The position numbers and the translations under genes are program-made. The notes beneath the pieces are model-generated. The model was not told where the DNA came from, did not search any database, and saw nothing but the letters and a program-made list of their open reading frames with translations. Below, piece by piece: positions 56,588-63,879 of a DNA stretch of 63,879 bases. Numbering within the stretch: position 1 is the first letter of the stretch; each line of letters starts with the position of its first letter. Origin of the DNA: a virus; IMG/VR virus record IMGVR_UViG_3300037088_000377, positions 1 through 63,879 of that record, one strand, 5' to 3'.

Positions 56588-56821
56588 CTAATCCACTAAA
56601 ACTGAATTTGGGTCGTTACCCTCGACGTTTTTGTCGCTCTTCAACGCCGATTTGATGTTATCCAAGTATTCTGCGTGGTCTGCAAAGGCTTGGTCCCCGT
56701 GGGGAGCACCCTTCTCATCGGTGAGTGCATCGGCGGCGACCTTCATGCCGACCTTGGCTAGCTCCGCCCCATAAAGGGCATTCATAACCTGAGCGTCAAC
56801 TGCTGCGAGTTTCTTTCCCAT
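56588..56821 (-). CDS. Small helical hypothetical protein
   Basis: 77 aa, MGKKLAAVDAQVMNALYGAEL at the start, alanine-rich helices with an acidic C-terminus (NIKSALKSDKNVEGNDPN). AAGGAGACAG precedes the start. Located between the Ig-domain protein and the zinc-finger protein, probably structural. No family is recognised. Confidence 0.55.
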   Translation of the reverse strand: MGKKLAAVDAQVMNALYGAELAKVGMKVAADALTDEKGAPHGDQAFADHAEYLDNIKSALKSDKNVEGNDPNSVLVD

Positions 56822-56837
56822 ATCTGTCTCCTTGGGG

Positions 56838-56880
56838 GCAGTGTGCCCTATTAAAGGGATAGCATAGCTGGATTTTGGCT
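56838..56880 (-). promoter_or_regulatory. Dyad-type promoter, copy D
   Basis: Minus strand CCAAAATCCAG, then CTATGCTATCCC-TTTAATA-GGG (dyad at 56858..56845). The same CCAAAATCyAG precedes the copy at 63384..63442 at similar spacing. Confidence 0.4.
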
Positions 56881-56888
56881 CCGCCCCC

Positions 56889-58532
56889 TTAGGTTATTGT
56901 TATCAGGACGTTCTCCGTAGCCACGGCATTGCCCAAGCTGTCGAACCCCGTGCAGGCAAGAACGGTGGACGTGGGAAACCCGCTCGTGAAGTCATATATG
57001 CCCGAGCCTTCTGTGGCGATGAGCACGCTGAAGAGTGGGATAGAGCCAACCTCATATATCTCCACCGCCGCCACATTATTGCTGGTCCACAGGATGTATA
57101 CCGGCATCCCTGCGGTAGTGGTGGTGGGAACCGCCGTGAAACTCGCCCATGATAGCAGGTTCGTGTCTCCTTGGCTATTGTAGCTGGCCAGTATGGCGAA
57201 TCCGGGCATGTCCAACAAAGTATTGCCCCTCGGGGTGAGGACAAGCTGGACAAGCGACTGCTGGACCGACTGGAAGTTAGAGTCCCCGCCGTAGGTTGCT
57301 GTTATGCTGTGGCTTCCGGCAACGAGGGTACTTATGGAACCATATGATACCGTGGGTATTCCTCCAATTGGGCTAAGCGTGAGGAGTTGGTCGGAAAAGC
57401 CTCCCAGGCTGTCATGGAGGAGGACGGTTCCCGTGGGCGTGCCATGCGTGCTCTGGACTGTCACCGTGAACGTCACGCCGTCCCCGACAAACGATGGGTT
57501 CTCGCTGCTGGCGGCGGCAATTGCCGGGGCGTACAGGTCGATAACATGCTCCACCGTATCCCCAGAGCTTGGGGAGTAGTTTACATCCCCGCTGTAGTTG
57601 GCAGTGATGGTGTGGTCTCCGGCAGTCAGGGCACTTGTCACATAGGTCAGACTGCCGCTGACTGGAAGGGTTTGGGGAGAGAAGTCCACATGGCTGTCTG
57701 TAAGGACAACATTGCCTGTGATGCTTGGGGGGGAAGGCGAGGTCATGACAACCGTGGTATAGACTGGACCAGGGGCAACATACCCGTTTGATGTCGTCAC
57801 AACGCTGTTAGGAAGGGGGTTGGCGTTACCCTCGAATGAGATGGCATAATGGTTCCCCGCCACTGTGCCCCCGGTAAAGCTGTTCGTGACGCTGTAGGGC
57901 GGGTCGGGAGAAACCCCCCCAAATCCCGTATTGTCATTGACTTGGAACATGCCTATAAGGATTGCCTGCCCGGCTATATTGATGACATTGGTGGTAAAGG
58001 ATGGAAAGCTCACGGGACATAGTCCAGTGGCTATAGTCAAGACGGGCTGACCAGCAAGCTCGTACAGAGCGAAGTTCTGCCCCCCTCCGGGATGGTCGAT
58101 GGAGAAGGTCCACGAGGTTCCGTCCCCTGGCTGAACCACCCTTGACCATACCCCTATGCATTGGTAAGAAGGGGCACCGCTGGCCCAATCATCGGAATAG
58201 GAGTAGTAGGAAAGCGGGGCGAATCCGGGAAGTGAGAAATCATTTGGGTATAACCGACCATGCGGGGGGTCACCGGGATTATATGGAACATTGTCGCTCT
58301 TCTTGAACCCGGAATGGATGACCAAGAGGGTATCCCCAAGCGTGGGGGGGTTGACTAGGGTTAGAATATCGGATGAGTTGTTATCCCCGTCCCGGACATA
58401 GACCTGCTGGACAATGGACAACGGGGTGCCGCCATATGGCGTGACAGACGCCGTGAAGGTGACGGCATTGCCTGTACGAACGGGGTTAGGAGCGCCCGAT
58501 ACGGAAGTGACGGAAGTGACGGTGAAATACAC
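56889..58532 (-). CDS. Ig-like repeat virion protein with a nested domain
   Basis: 547 aa. An Ig-like (Big_3 type) start (NPVRTGNAVTFTASVTPYGG) breaks off near residue 45. A ~225-residue beta-sandwich follows (SDILTLVNPPTLGDTLLVIHSG ... GNHYAISFEGN), then the Ig fold resumes (ITGNVVLTDSHVDF ... AGDHTITANYSGDVNY). A second complete Ig-like domain (NPSFVGDGVTFTVTV ... TATYGGDSNFQ) and a C-terminal beta part follow. Such repeats decorate phage capsids and tails and bind surfaces. Confidence 0.7.
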   Translation of the reverse strand: MYFTVTSVTSVSGAPNPVRTGNAVTFTASVTPYGGTPLSIVQQVYVRDGDNNSSDILTLVNPPTLGDTLLVIHSGFKKSDNVPYNPGDPPHGRLYPNDFSLPGFAPLSYYSYSDDWASGAPSYQCIGVWSRVVQPGDGTSWTFSIDHPGGGQNFALYELAGQPVLTIATGLCPVSFPSFTTNVINIAGQAILIGMFQVNDNTGFGGVSPDPPYSVTNSFTGGTVAGNHYAISFEGNANPLPNSVVTTSNGYVAPGPVYTTVVMTSPSPPSITGNVVLTDSHVDFSPQTLPVSGSLTYVTSALTAGDHTITANYSGDVNYSPSSGDTVEHVIDLYAPAIAAASSENPSFVGDGVTFTVTVQSTHGTPTGTVLLHDSLGGFSDQLLTLSPIGGIPTVSYGSISTLVAGSHSITATYGGDSNFQSVQQSLVQLVLTPRGNTLLDMPGFAILASYNSQGDTNLLSWASFTAVPTTTTAGMPVYILWTSNNVAAVEIYEVGSIPLFSVLIATEGSGIYDFTSGFPTSTVLACTGFDSLGNAVATENVLITIT

Positions 58533-58547
58533 TGGATGCTTCCTCCA

Positions 58548-59522
58548 TTAGTCTATAGCCCACTTGAATGCCGTGCAGATGGCGGCGTAGGACTGGCCAT
58601 CCGTACCGCTCCATAGGGCGGATATGCTATCGGCAGAGGTCTGCAGCTTGTACTCAAAGATGCCGCTTAGTCCAATGGCAGTAAAGCCTCCAGACGATGT
58701 GACCGTCCCTTCCGGTCCGATAAAGCCGATGACCAGCTCGCCATCCTGTATGGTCGTAATCAAGGGAGTGGTGAAATTATCCACCCCGCCTGAAGTGCTT
58801 ATCTGTTGTGAGCACCCAGCGTAACCAAGCGGTGATGCGTCGTTAAGACCAATGAAATGATACCCCGAAAGACAAAATTCCACAGCAAATGCAGTTATAC
58901 CCCCTCCTCCCAACCAAAGAGGGGTTGAGACAGAGATGGTGTTCCCTCCCTGATTAGTGGAGTTCAAAGCATAGAGCAGTTGAATGTTGTCATATGCTAC
59001 AATTGGTTGATAGTACTGTGAGCCCGGACCAGCATCCAAATAGTTATTTTCCGCTGTATCTACAATAACAGCAGAAGAAAACTGCTTATTCCCACGCAGT
59101 ACTCCCACCACAATTATACTACCTGGGGTTAGGGGGTTGGAAAATGCCGGAACTATGCAACTGTCCCCTGATATGTAGGGTGCAAACTGATAGTTTGACT
59201 GACTTAAAACCACGGGAGGCACGGGAGGCACGGGAGGCACGCCACATTGGAATGGGGGATCGGGCATGTGGTGGATGACCTGCACCACGCCTTGTAGGTT
59301 GAACTGCTTGTCTGCGAACAAAAGGTAGCGATTATTGACAGAGTCAAAAGAGACATTCTGAATAATCAAAGGAAGTCCATCTACATACACCTCAAGGTGC
59401 TCAGGATTGGTCGGGTCAAACTCCACGGGCGGACTGCTGGGCTGGATAAGCGGACCAATCCAATCACCCAGCACAAGCTGGATACGGTTAGGGTACGGCG
59501 CATTGGTCTGGGCTACGAGCAC
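58548..59522 (-). CDS. Beta-sandwich virion protein
   Basis: 324 aa, GTG start overlapping the upstream stop. The N-terminal part (LVLGDWIGPLIQ, LEVYVDGLPLIIQN) is a short fold, then a proline linker (GVPPVPPVPPVVLSQ). Residues ~125-320 form a beta-sandwich (PGSIIVVGVLRGN ... FAVEFCLSGYHF ... ISALWSGTDGQSYAAICTAFKW) related in style to the nested domain of the neighbouring Ig protein. Likely a tail or capsid surface protein. Confidence 0.6.
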   Translation of the reverse strand: MLVAQTNAPYPNRIQLVLGDWIGPLIQPSSPPVEFDPTNPEHLEVYVDGLPLIIQNVSFDSVNNRYLLFADKQFNLQGVVQVIHHMPDPPFQCGVPPVPPVPPVVLSQSNYQFAPYISGDSCIVPAFSNPLTPGSIIVVGVLRGNKQFSSAVIVDTAENNYLDAGPGSQYYQPIVAYDNIQLLYALNSTNQGGNTISVSTPLWLGGGGITAFAVEFCLSGYHFIGLNDASPLGYAGCSQQISTSGGVDNFTTPLITTIQDGELVIGFIGPEGTVTSSGGFTAIGLSGIFEYKLQTSADSISALWSGTDGQSYAAICTAFKWAID

Positions 59523-62320
59523 TATTTTATCCGCATCCCCTTCATGAGTTCTTGGTCAGCGTAGCTGAGTTCCGGCTCCCACGAGGTGTTCTCCGGGGTA
59601 GCCTTGACAATGGCGAGGTTCAGGAAATTACCGTTGACGATGCCAGCCTCGGGATGCTGACGGACCCAATCGCTGCACTCCTGATAAGTCATGGGGTCGG
59701 TAAGAATCCGTCCGCCGCTCCCGCCCTCCTCCACGACGAACTTCATGTCGTCCGTGGGGACTATCCATTTCTCTCCATCCCAAGCCTTCTCTGGACCAAA
59801 ACGCTTTCGTGGCGGGGCTATGTCGCCCCAGTTGAGACCTGTCGCCGTGATGGAACCCAGTAGCTCCTTCTCCAGGCTCGTGCGCTTGCGCCTGCGGTGG
59901 AGGTTCTCTATCTGGTCCTCGGTGAGCCAGACCCACTTCTTCCCGTTCCACACCTGCTTGGGGGCGTGCTTCTGCTCCTTCTGCTGGAGCTTCACCTCCT
60001 CTTGGTGGATGAGGTCCTCCATGCTCGGCTGCTGGTAGGGGGCCGGTGAGGGCGCTGGGGTCTGCGGCTCCGTGGCCTTCTCGTCCCGCTTGACCACCTT
60101 CATCTTCGGCGGTTCCGGGGCTGGCGTCAATTCCGGGGGCTTGGACATGGGAGGGGCGGCCAAGGGCGGCAAGGCAGGTGCCTCTCTGGGCTTCCCCGGC
60201 TCACCCTCTTCTTCCTTTAGAAGCTCATCAATCATCTGCTTCTGTTTGTCCGGGTCTTTTATCTTGACAATCTTCTCGATTTCCTTCTTTTTGCGCATTT
60301 CCTCCTGCCGCTCCCGGAGCTTCTTCTCCTTCCCGGTCGGCGGTGCCTCCTCAAGGCGCTTCTTGTTCAGTTCCACCTCACGCTTGCGGACGATGTTCTG
60401 AATGTTGTTCTGCACGGCTGGAAGGATGCGCTCGAAGACAGCCTTGCAGTTGTGTACAACGATGCGGTTGGCTATAAAGGACTCATCCTCGTCCACCGAT
60501 ATGTCGTGGAAATAGGAAGGGGCTGGGACATGCTCTATCTCATGTAGGCAACGGAGGAATCCGTCGTCCCAATAATCGGTTTCTTGAACACATTCTCCCA
60601 CCAATTCTACTATCGCCAACACATGTGGGCGCAATCTATCTCGCATTTTATCAAGTACTTGGGGGTACCTGCGGAAATCCCAATAGAGCCTGTGGTAACG
60701 GTTTTTCTTCCTCTTTTCAGTAATTTTCTTCCCTTGCCAATCTTGGTAGAGATGTGCGTTCCAAACCCCAAGGCTGAACAGGATGGTTGAAATCTGTGAT
60801 ATCAGAGAACGGGAAATGGAGAATACATACTGCTGCCCACTTTCCTCAAGATGCCCGTCTCCCAGAGCATAGGAAGATACTACCTCCTTTATTGCATCAA
60901 GATTCCATGACCATGCTTCGGACGACAACTCCTTGGTTTTGGAGCCCTGCCCGCCAAGGCGAAGCATGTCTACTGCGAATTGAGGGTAATTTATACTTAC
61001 GTTCAACCATTTTCTCTTGCCAAAAAATTGAGGTTTCACCGAAATATCGGTAGTGTCTCCAAGAAGAATCTTGGCTTTTGCCACGATATCGGAAGCCAGT
61101 GTATCTTGCTCATCCAGATTGAGGGTAAACTGGACTCCATAAAGATTGTAATCGTTTCCATTTAGCTTACATACGATGCCTCTTTTATTCTTCCACTGAT
61201 ACTTCTTACCGGTTTTGCACTTAATGAGGCTGCCTTCTGCGAGATAATATCCCAGCAATGAGGCAAGATTAAGGTTAACGGGAGTATTTCCTTGCCATTC
61301 AATCTTTGGAAAATACAAAAATTCCCTTGGAGACAATTCCTTGGAATCCAACCACCTAAGCCTTCCGTTTGAGCAATCTTCAACATCTGGGTCATCGAGG
61401 CGTTCAATTCGATTGCGAATCCTGGAAATGGTCGCTTGACCTACCCCAAATCTTACCGCTAACACATCTTGATTTTCAGTGCTTGAATGTATTTCCAGCA
61501 TATCAGCAGCAGAAAGCTTAAACGGTGGATGCCCGTTGCCGCTGTGTCCTTGCAGGTACTTACGTTCCCATTCTACCCTCTTGTAATTGTAAGGAAGCTT
61601 ACCCTTGCAACCACAAAAACATATTTCGTTTCCTCTGACGGCAGCCAGCAGGTGGTCTTCCGATGCTACCAGCGGCTCAAAGCATCCCTTGGCGTGTATA
61701 CTGACGGCCACTTCATCTTGTTTGGTAGGTCGGCTTGAGACCGCGATGACCTGTCGTGCTCTTCCTTTATGGGTAATAACCCAATCTCCGACTTGCACAT
61801 CTTCAATATTTTTTTCTGTGCCATCTGCCATCAAAACCTTAGAGCCGGGACTGAGGCAATGTTTGCATATTACAAAATTGCCACGGAGGTCAAGCCTCTC
61901 GGTTGGGGCTTGCAGGAGGGGTCGAGCCTCGCCGTGGAGGCCATCCCTCTGGTGGAGGTTCCATTGCGCACCCCAATAAAGAAAAGCAGGACAGCTACAG
62001 TTGCAGCGGACATCCAAGGTCTTGGCGTCCTGCGTCTTCTCTACCTGCGACAGGTCGAACTGGACCTGCACATCGTGCCCGCTGGGGTCCGAGTAGTTCT
62101 CGTGACAGACCACCTTGTATTCAAGGAAAAGCTCTTTGGGTCTTGATTTCGTTAGGGTTGGCTCGCACCCAGCCCGACGCTTCACGCTGAACGCATTTGT
62201 TTGTCTAATTATTTCCGGCAGGCTGATGGCCACCTTGGTGTAGGGCGGGCGGAGCTTGATTACAGGTATGGTCACCCAGAGCTTGTTAGCCAGGTGGGAT
62301 GGTAGAGCAGCGAAAGCCAT
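59522..62320 (-). CDS. SWIM-like zinc protein interrupted by an intein
   Basis: 932-aa precursor; ~462 aa after splicing. The N-extein has VRCNCSCPAFLYWGAQWNLHQRDGLHGE and ends in VICKH; the C-extein begins CKAVFERILPAV, so splicing creates CKHC and completes a C-x-C...C-x-H/C zinc motif of SWIM type. The C-terminal half is a coil followed by a Pro/Ala-rich part and two VWNGKKWVW/AWDGEKWIV-like repeats. I recall the unspliced form in other large phages, function unknown. The start has GAGGGG upstream. Confidence 0.7.
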   Translation of the reverse strand: MAFAALPSHLANKLWVTIPVIKLRPPYTKVAISLPEIIRQTNAFSVKRRAGCEPTLTKSRPKELFLEYKVVCHENYSDPSGHDVQVQFDLSQVEKTQDAKTLDVRCNCSCPAFLYWGAQWNLHQRDGLHGEARPLLQAPTERLDLRGNFVICKHCLSPGSKVLMADGTEKNIEDVQVGDWVITHKGRARQVIAVSSRPTKQDEVAVSIHAKGCFEPLVASEDHLLAAVRGNEICFCGCKGKLPYNYKRVEWERKYLQGHSGNGHPPFKLSAADMLEIHSSTENQDVLAVRFGVGQATISRIRNRIERLDDPDVEDCSNGRLRWLDSKELSPREFLYFPKIEWQGNTPVNLNLASLLGYYLAEGSLIKCKTGKKYQWKNKRGIVCKLNGNDYNLYGVQFTLNLDEQDTLASDIVAKAKILLGDTTDISVKPQFFGKRKWLNVSINYPQFAVDMLRLGGQGSKTKELSSEAWSWNLDAIKEVVSSYALGDGHLEESGQQYVFSISRSLISQISTILFSLGVWNAHLYQDWQGKKITEKRKKNRYHRLYWDFRRYPQVLDKMRDRLRPHVLAIVELVGECVQETDYWDDGFLRCLHEIEHVPAPSYFHDISVDEDESFIANRIVVHNCKAVFERILPAVQNNIQNIVRKREVELNKKRLEEAPPTGKEKKLRERQEEMRKKKEIEKIVKIKDPDKQKQMIDELLKEEEGEPGKPREAPALPPLAAPPMSKPPELTPAPEPPKMKVVKRDEKATEPQTPAPSPAPYQQPSMEDLIHQEEVKLQQKEQKHAPKQVWNGKKWVWLTEDQIENLHRRRKRTSLEKELLGSITATGLNWGDIAPPRKRFGPEKAWDGEKWIVPTDDMKFVVEEGGSGGRILTDPMTYQECSDWVRQHPEAGIVNGNFLNLAIVKATPENTSWEPELSYADQELMKGMRIK
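60449..61858 (-). mobile_element. Class 1 intein with LAGLIDADG endonuclease (SWIM protein)
   Basis: 470 residues from CLSPGSKVLMADGT to IANRIVVHN, +1 residue Cys. Cys1 and the block B EPLVASEDHLLA mark a standard class 1 intein. Inside are a small cysteine cluster (ICFCGCKG), an HTH segment (DVLAVRFGVGQATISRIRNR) and two LAGLIDADG motifs (LLGYYLAEGS, VVSSYALGDGH). It is strongly AT-richer than the exteins. Confidence 0.9.
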
Positions 62321-62391
62321 AATCCCCTCATTAAGGAGCCATGTAGATAAAATCTTCTATATAACAATCTCTTTTATTAGGAGAATGCTAT

Positions 62392-62862
62392 ATGAAGCCG
62401 GGAATTGTAAAATGCCCAAAATGTGGAGAGATGGACAACTCAAAATTTGCAAAATGTGCTGCTCGAAAAACAGGGTTGCAAGCTTATTGTAAATCGTGCC
62501 TCAACAGGATGATAGACACAACACGAAAAGGGGTTCCTCCAGAATTAAGAATACCTTGGAACTGGAGATGTAGATATCATCTTACAGCAGAGAGGTACAA
62601 TGAACTTCTTACTAAGCAGGGCGGCGTATGCGGAATATGCAAACAACCGGAGAGTACAATTATGTACGGAAAGGCGATTAGACTTGCTGTTGACCACGAC
62701 CATTCCTGTTGTCCAGAAAAAAAGTCATGTGGAAAATGTATACGTGGGCTGCTTTGCAGTCGTTGTAACAAAATATTGGCTTACTGGAAAGACAGCGTTC
62801 AACTACTTCAACAGGCTGTTTGTTATCTGGAAACTCCATTAAGTGTCAATGCGGTTTCGTAG
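62392..62862 (+). CDS. Endonuclease VII-like HNH protein 2
   Basis: 156 aa. An N-terminal CPKCGEMDNSKFAKC...CKSC zinc module is followed by the endonuclease VII pattern CGICKQ ... LAVDHDHSCCPEKKSCGKCIRGLLCSRCN and a helical end (VQLLQQAVCYLE). AT-rich, opposite in strand to the structural genes on both sides, with a TTAGGAG Shine-Dalgarno. A free-standing homing gene. Confidence 0.85.
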   Translation: MKPGIVKCPKCGEMDNSKFAKCAARKTGLQAYCKSCLNRMIDTTRKGVPPELRIPWNWRCRYHLTAERYNELLTKQGGVCGICKQPESTIMYGKAIRLAVDHDHSCCPEKKSCGKCIRGLLCSRCNKILAYWKDSVQLLQQAVCYLETPLSVNAVS

Positions 62863-63378
62863 GGGTTCATCCTCAGGCTCATCCAGACCGATAACTTGCG
62901 AGGGTGAAAGGGGCGGGACCGGGGGGTGGACGGCGAAGTCTATCTCCGCCGCAGGCTTGGACTTGCGCCTCTTCTCGGGCTTGGGCGGCTGGCCCATAAG
63001 CTCGTCGTGCTGCTTGGCGAGGGCGTTCATGTCCGCCTGTGTGGCCGGGGTGTTTTCAAGGTCATTGACAAGCAAGGTTTTGACATAGGCATCGGCTAGG
63101 ACCTCCGGGGTGATGGCCTCGGTGTCGGCAGGCTTGGGGGCAATCTGAATCGTTGTTGGCTTCTTGGCGGGCTGCCGCTTGACCTCAGTAATGAACCTGC
63201 TCTTCAGGAATGCTTCAATGACGAGAGAATCGACCGCGAGAACCTTGTCAAGATGGCCATTGCGGTACACGGCCAAGGAGTTCCCATGCTGGGCACCATG
63301 GGTAAGCAGGTCCCCCGGACGCACGTAAAATCCTGACCCCTCAAAGCTGATAGTCGTAGCAGCGATATAATTTTTCAT
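62839..63378 (-). CDS. Virion-candidate hypothetical protein
   Basis: 179 aa, MKNYIAATTISFEGSGFYVRPG at the start: a beta-rich N-terminal domain up to ~65, then a lysine/proline-rich linker and a helical part (PEVLADAYVKTLLVNDLENTPATQADMN), ending in a disordered Pro-rich tail. First gene of the leftward structural run in this window. Overlaps the HNH gene by 24 nt. Confidence 0.55.
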   Translation of the reverse strand: MKNYIAATTISFEGSGFYVRPGDLLTHGAQHGNSLAVYRNGHLDKVLAVDSLVIEAFLKSRFITEVKRQPAKKPTTIQIAPKPADTEAITPEVLADAYVKTLLVNDLENTPATQADMNALAKQHDELMGQPPKPEKRRKSKPAAEIDFAVHPPVPPLSPSQVIGLDEPEDEPLRNRIDT

Positions 63379-63383
63379 ACGCC

Positions 63384-63442
63384 TCCCAACAAAGGGCGGA
63401 ATAGTGCGGCTTTTCCCATATACTGGGATAATACTAGATTTT
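63384..63442 (-). promoter_or_regulatory. Dyad-type promoter, copy E
   Basis: Minus strand CCAAAATC then TAGTATTATCCC (63436..63425) overlapping the dyad CCCAGTATATGGG (63427..63415). The 12-mer is identical to copy A at 27634..27623. Confidence 0.45.
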
Positions 63443-63516
63443 GGGGGGATAAAAAGAAACGGAAGTATGTACTTAGCGCAAACAGGCTAAAATCCTAAGA
63501 AGCTGTAATTTTTTAC

Positions 63517-63545
63517 TTGACAAACATTTTCGTTAAGTATAAAAT
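63517..63545 (+). promoter_or_regulatory. Sigma-70 promoter of the transposase gene
   Basis: Perfect -35 TTGACA (63517..63522), 17-nt spacer, -10 TAAAAT (63540..63545). It differs from the phage promoter families and looks like a host-type promoter brought in with the element. Confidence 0.6.
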
Positions 63546-63551
63546 TACAAC

Positions 63552-63879
63552 ATGAATGAACAACATCATCTTTCCAAGTCCGAAGTTATTGAAGCTATTC
63601 CACTTGCTTGCTCCGATGAACTAGCCGCCGTAGAGTTTTTCGAGGCATTGCGATGGGCAGGTAATCCAGTCTGCGTCCATTGCGGGTCAGGGGAAGTTTA
63701 CAAGATGCTTGACCCTAAGACTGGCAGCCGGAACAAGCGATTTCTATGGCGTTGCCGTGGCTGCGGGAAGCAATACACCGTGCGCATCGGTATGGTGTGG
63801 GAGGAATCCCGCCTCCCCCTGCGCCATTGGTGCTATGCCTTCTGGCGTGCTTCTACGTCCAAGAAGGGCGTTGCCGCCC
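63552..63879 (+). CDS. IS1595-family transposase, 5' part
   Basis: 109 codons from the ATG at 63552 to the window edge. The zinc ribbon CVHCGSGEVYKM ... WRCRGCGKQYTVRIG followed by EESRLPLRHWCYAFWRASTSKKGVAA is the characteristic N-terminus of IS1595 (ISXO2-like) DDE-type transposases. The catalytic domain lies beyond the right edge. No terminal inverted repeat can be assigned from this side alone. Confidence 0.88.
   Translation, partial: MNEQHHLSKSEVIEAIPLACSDELAAVEFFEALRWAGNPVCVHCGSGEVYKMLDPKTGSRNKRFLWRCRGCGKQYTVRIGMVWEESRLPLRHWCYAFWRASTSKKGVAA

Noticed and set aside
55813-56655. 280-codon plus-strand frame in the zinc-finger gene region
   Set aside because: Antisense to the 55201..56574 gene, without start signals, and it crosses the upstream gene boundary.
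63379-63551. Attachment site or terminal inverted repeat of the insertion sequence
   Set aside because: The right end of the element is outside the window, so no repeat pair can be compared and none is claimed.
1-63879. CRISPR array
   Set aside because: No set of regularly spaced identical repeats was seen; the repeated units found are promoters, coding repeats or paralogous genes.

Overview
The window looks like part of the genome of a large tailed double-stranded DNA bacteriophage (Caudoviricetes), probably uncultivated. The main evidence is a terminase large subunit gene on the minus strand (43103..46210, interrupted by an intein), long runs of densely packed small genes with ATGA/TGATG overlaps, virion-like proteins with immunoglobulin-like and beta-sandwich repeats, a phage-type peptide deformylase and cupin protein, and a heavy load of homing elements (three inteins and seven free-standing GIY-YIG or HNH/endonuclease VII genes). 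The host is unknown. A secreted Gly/His-rich PEGA-like protein (52954..53748) has the look of a soil-bacterial envelope protein, which is only a hint.

Layout. 1..8.1 kb (minus): small accessory genes including a P-loop kinase, a cupin protein, peptide deformylase, a possible sigma-like protein and an interrupted tRNA-like gene beside an HNH endonuclease. 8.4..19.9 kb (plus): a block of large uncharacterised proteins (582, 1640 and 730 aa) with many zinc ribbons, invaded by a GIY-YIG and an HNH gene. 19.9..20.7 kb (minus) and 20.8 kb onward (plus) diverge from a shared promoter region. 21.4..25.4 kb (plus): a four-to-five gene operon with a GHKL-type ATPase split over two overlapping genes and two partner proteins. 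It faces a minus-strand operon with two complete cytosine-C5 methyltransferases (25.3..27.6 kb). Together these resemble a methyltransferase-plus-ATPase defence locus carried by a phage. 27.7..31.5 kb (minus): a sigma-region-4-like protein split by a class 3 intein, a GIY-YIG gene and a virion-like protein. 31.5..40.7 kb (plus): an endonuclease VII-like gene followed by a ten-gene glycan cluster: GT2, GDP-mannose 3,5-epimerase, GT31, two GT11, other glycosyltransferases and three methyltransferases. 40.9..46.2 kb (minus): GIY-YIG, virion-like gene, coiled-coil membrane protein and terminase. 46.3..53.0 kb (plus): a string of very small genes driven by repeated near-identical promoters, ending in a five-HTH protein. 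53.0..63.4 kb (minus): virion-like and structural candidates, including a SWIM-like zinc protein split by a LAGLIDADG intein. 63.55 kb to the right edge: 5' part of an IS1595-family transposase.

How it works together. One promoter family (upstream AAGAATCCTTGGAAA-like element, then TGTATAATATAGGTGGAGG) sits in front of at least eleven small or accessory genes on both strands. Its Shine-Dalgarno falls almost at the expected transcription start, giving near-leaderless mRNAs. A second family with a short CCC..GGG dyad just after the -10 is found mainly before minus-strand structural genes. Two or three divergent sigma-like proteins are candidates for reading these. The epimerase would make GDP-L-galactose, which the two GT11 (fucosyltransferase-like) enzymes could use, suggesting that the phage builds an L-galactose-containing, O-methylated glycan. 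All functional statements come from reading motifs by eye; no database search was run.
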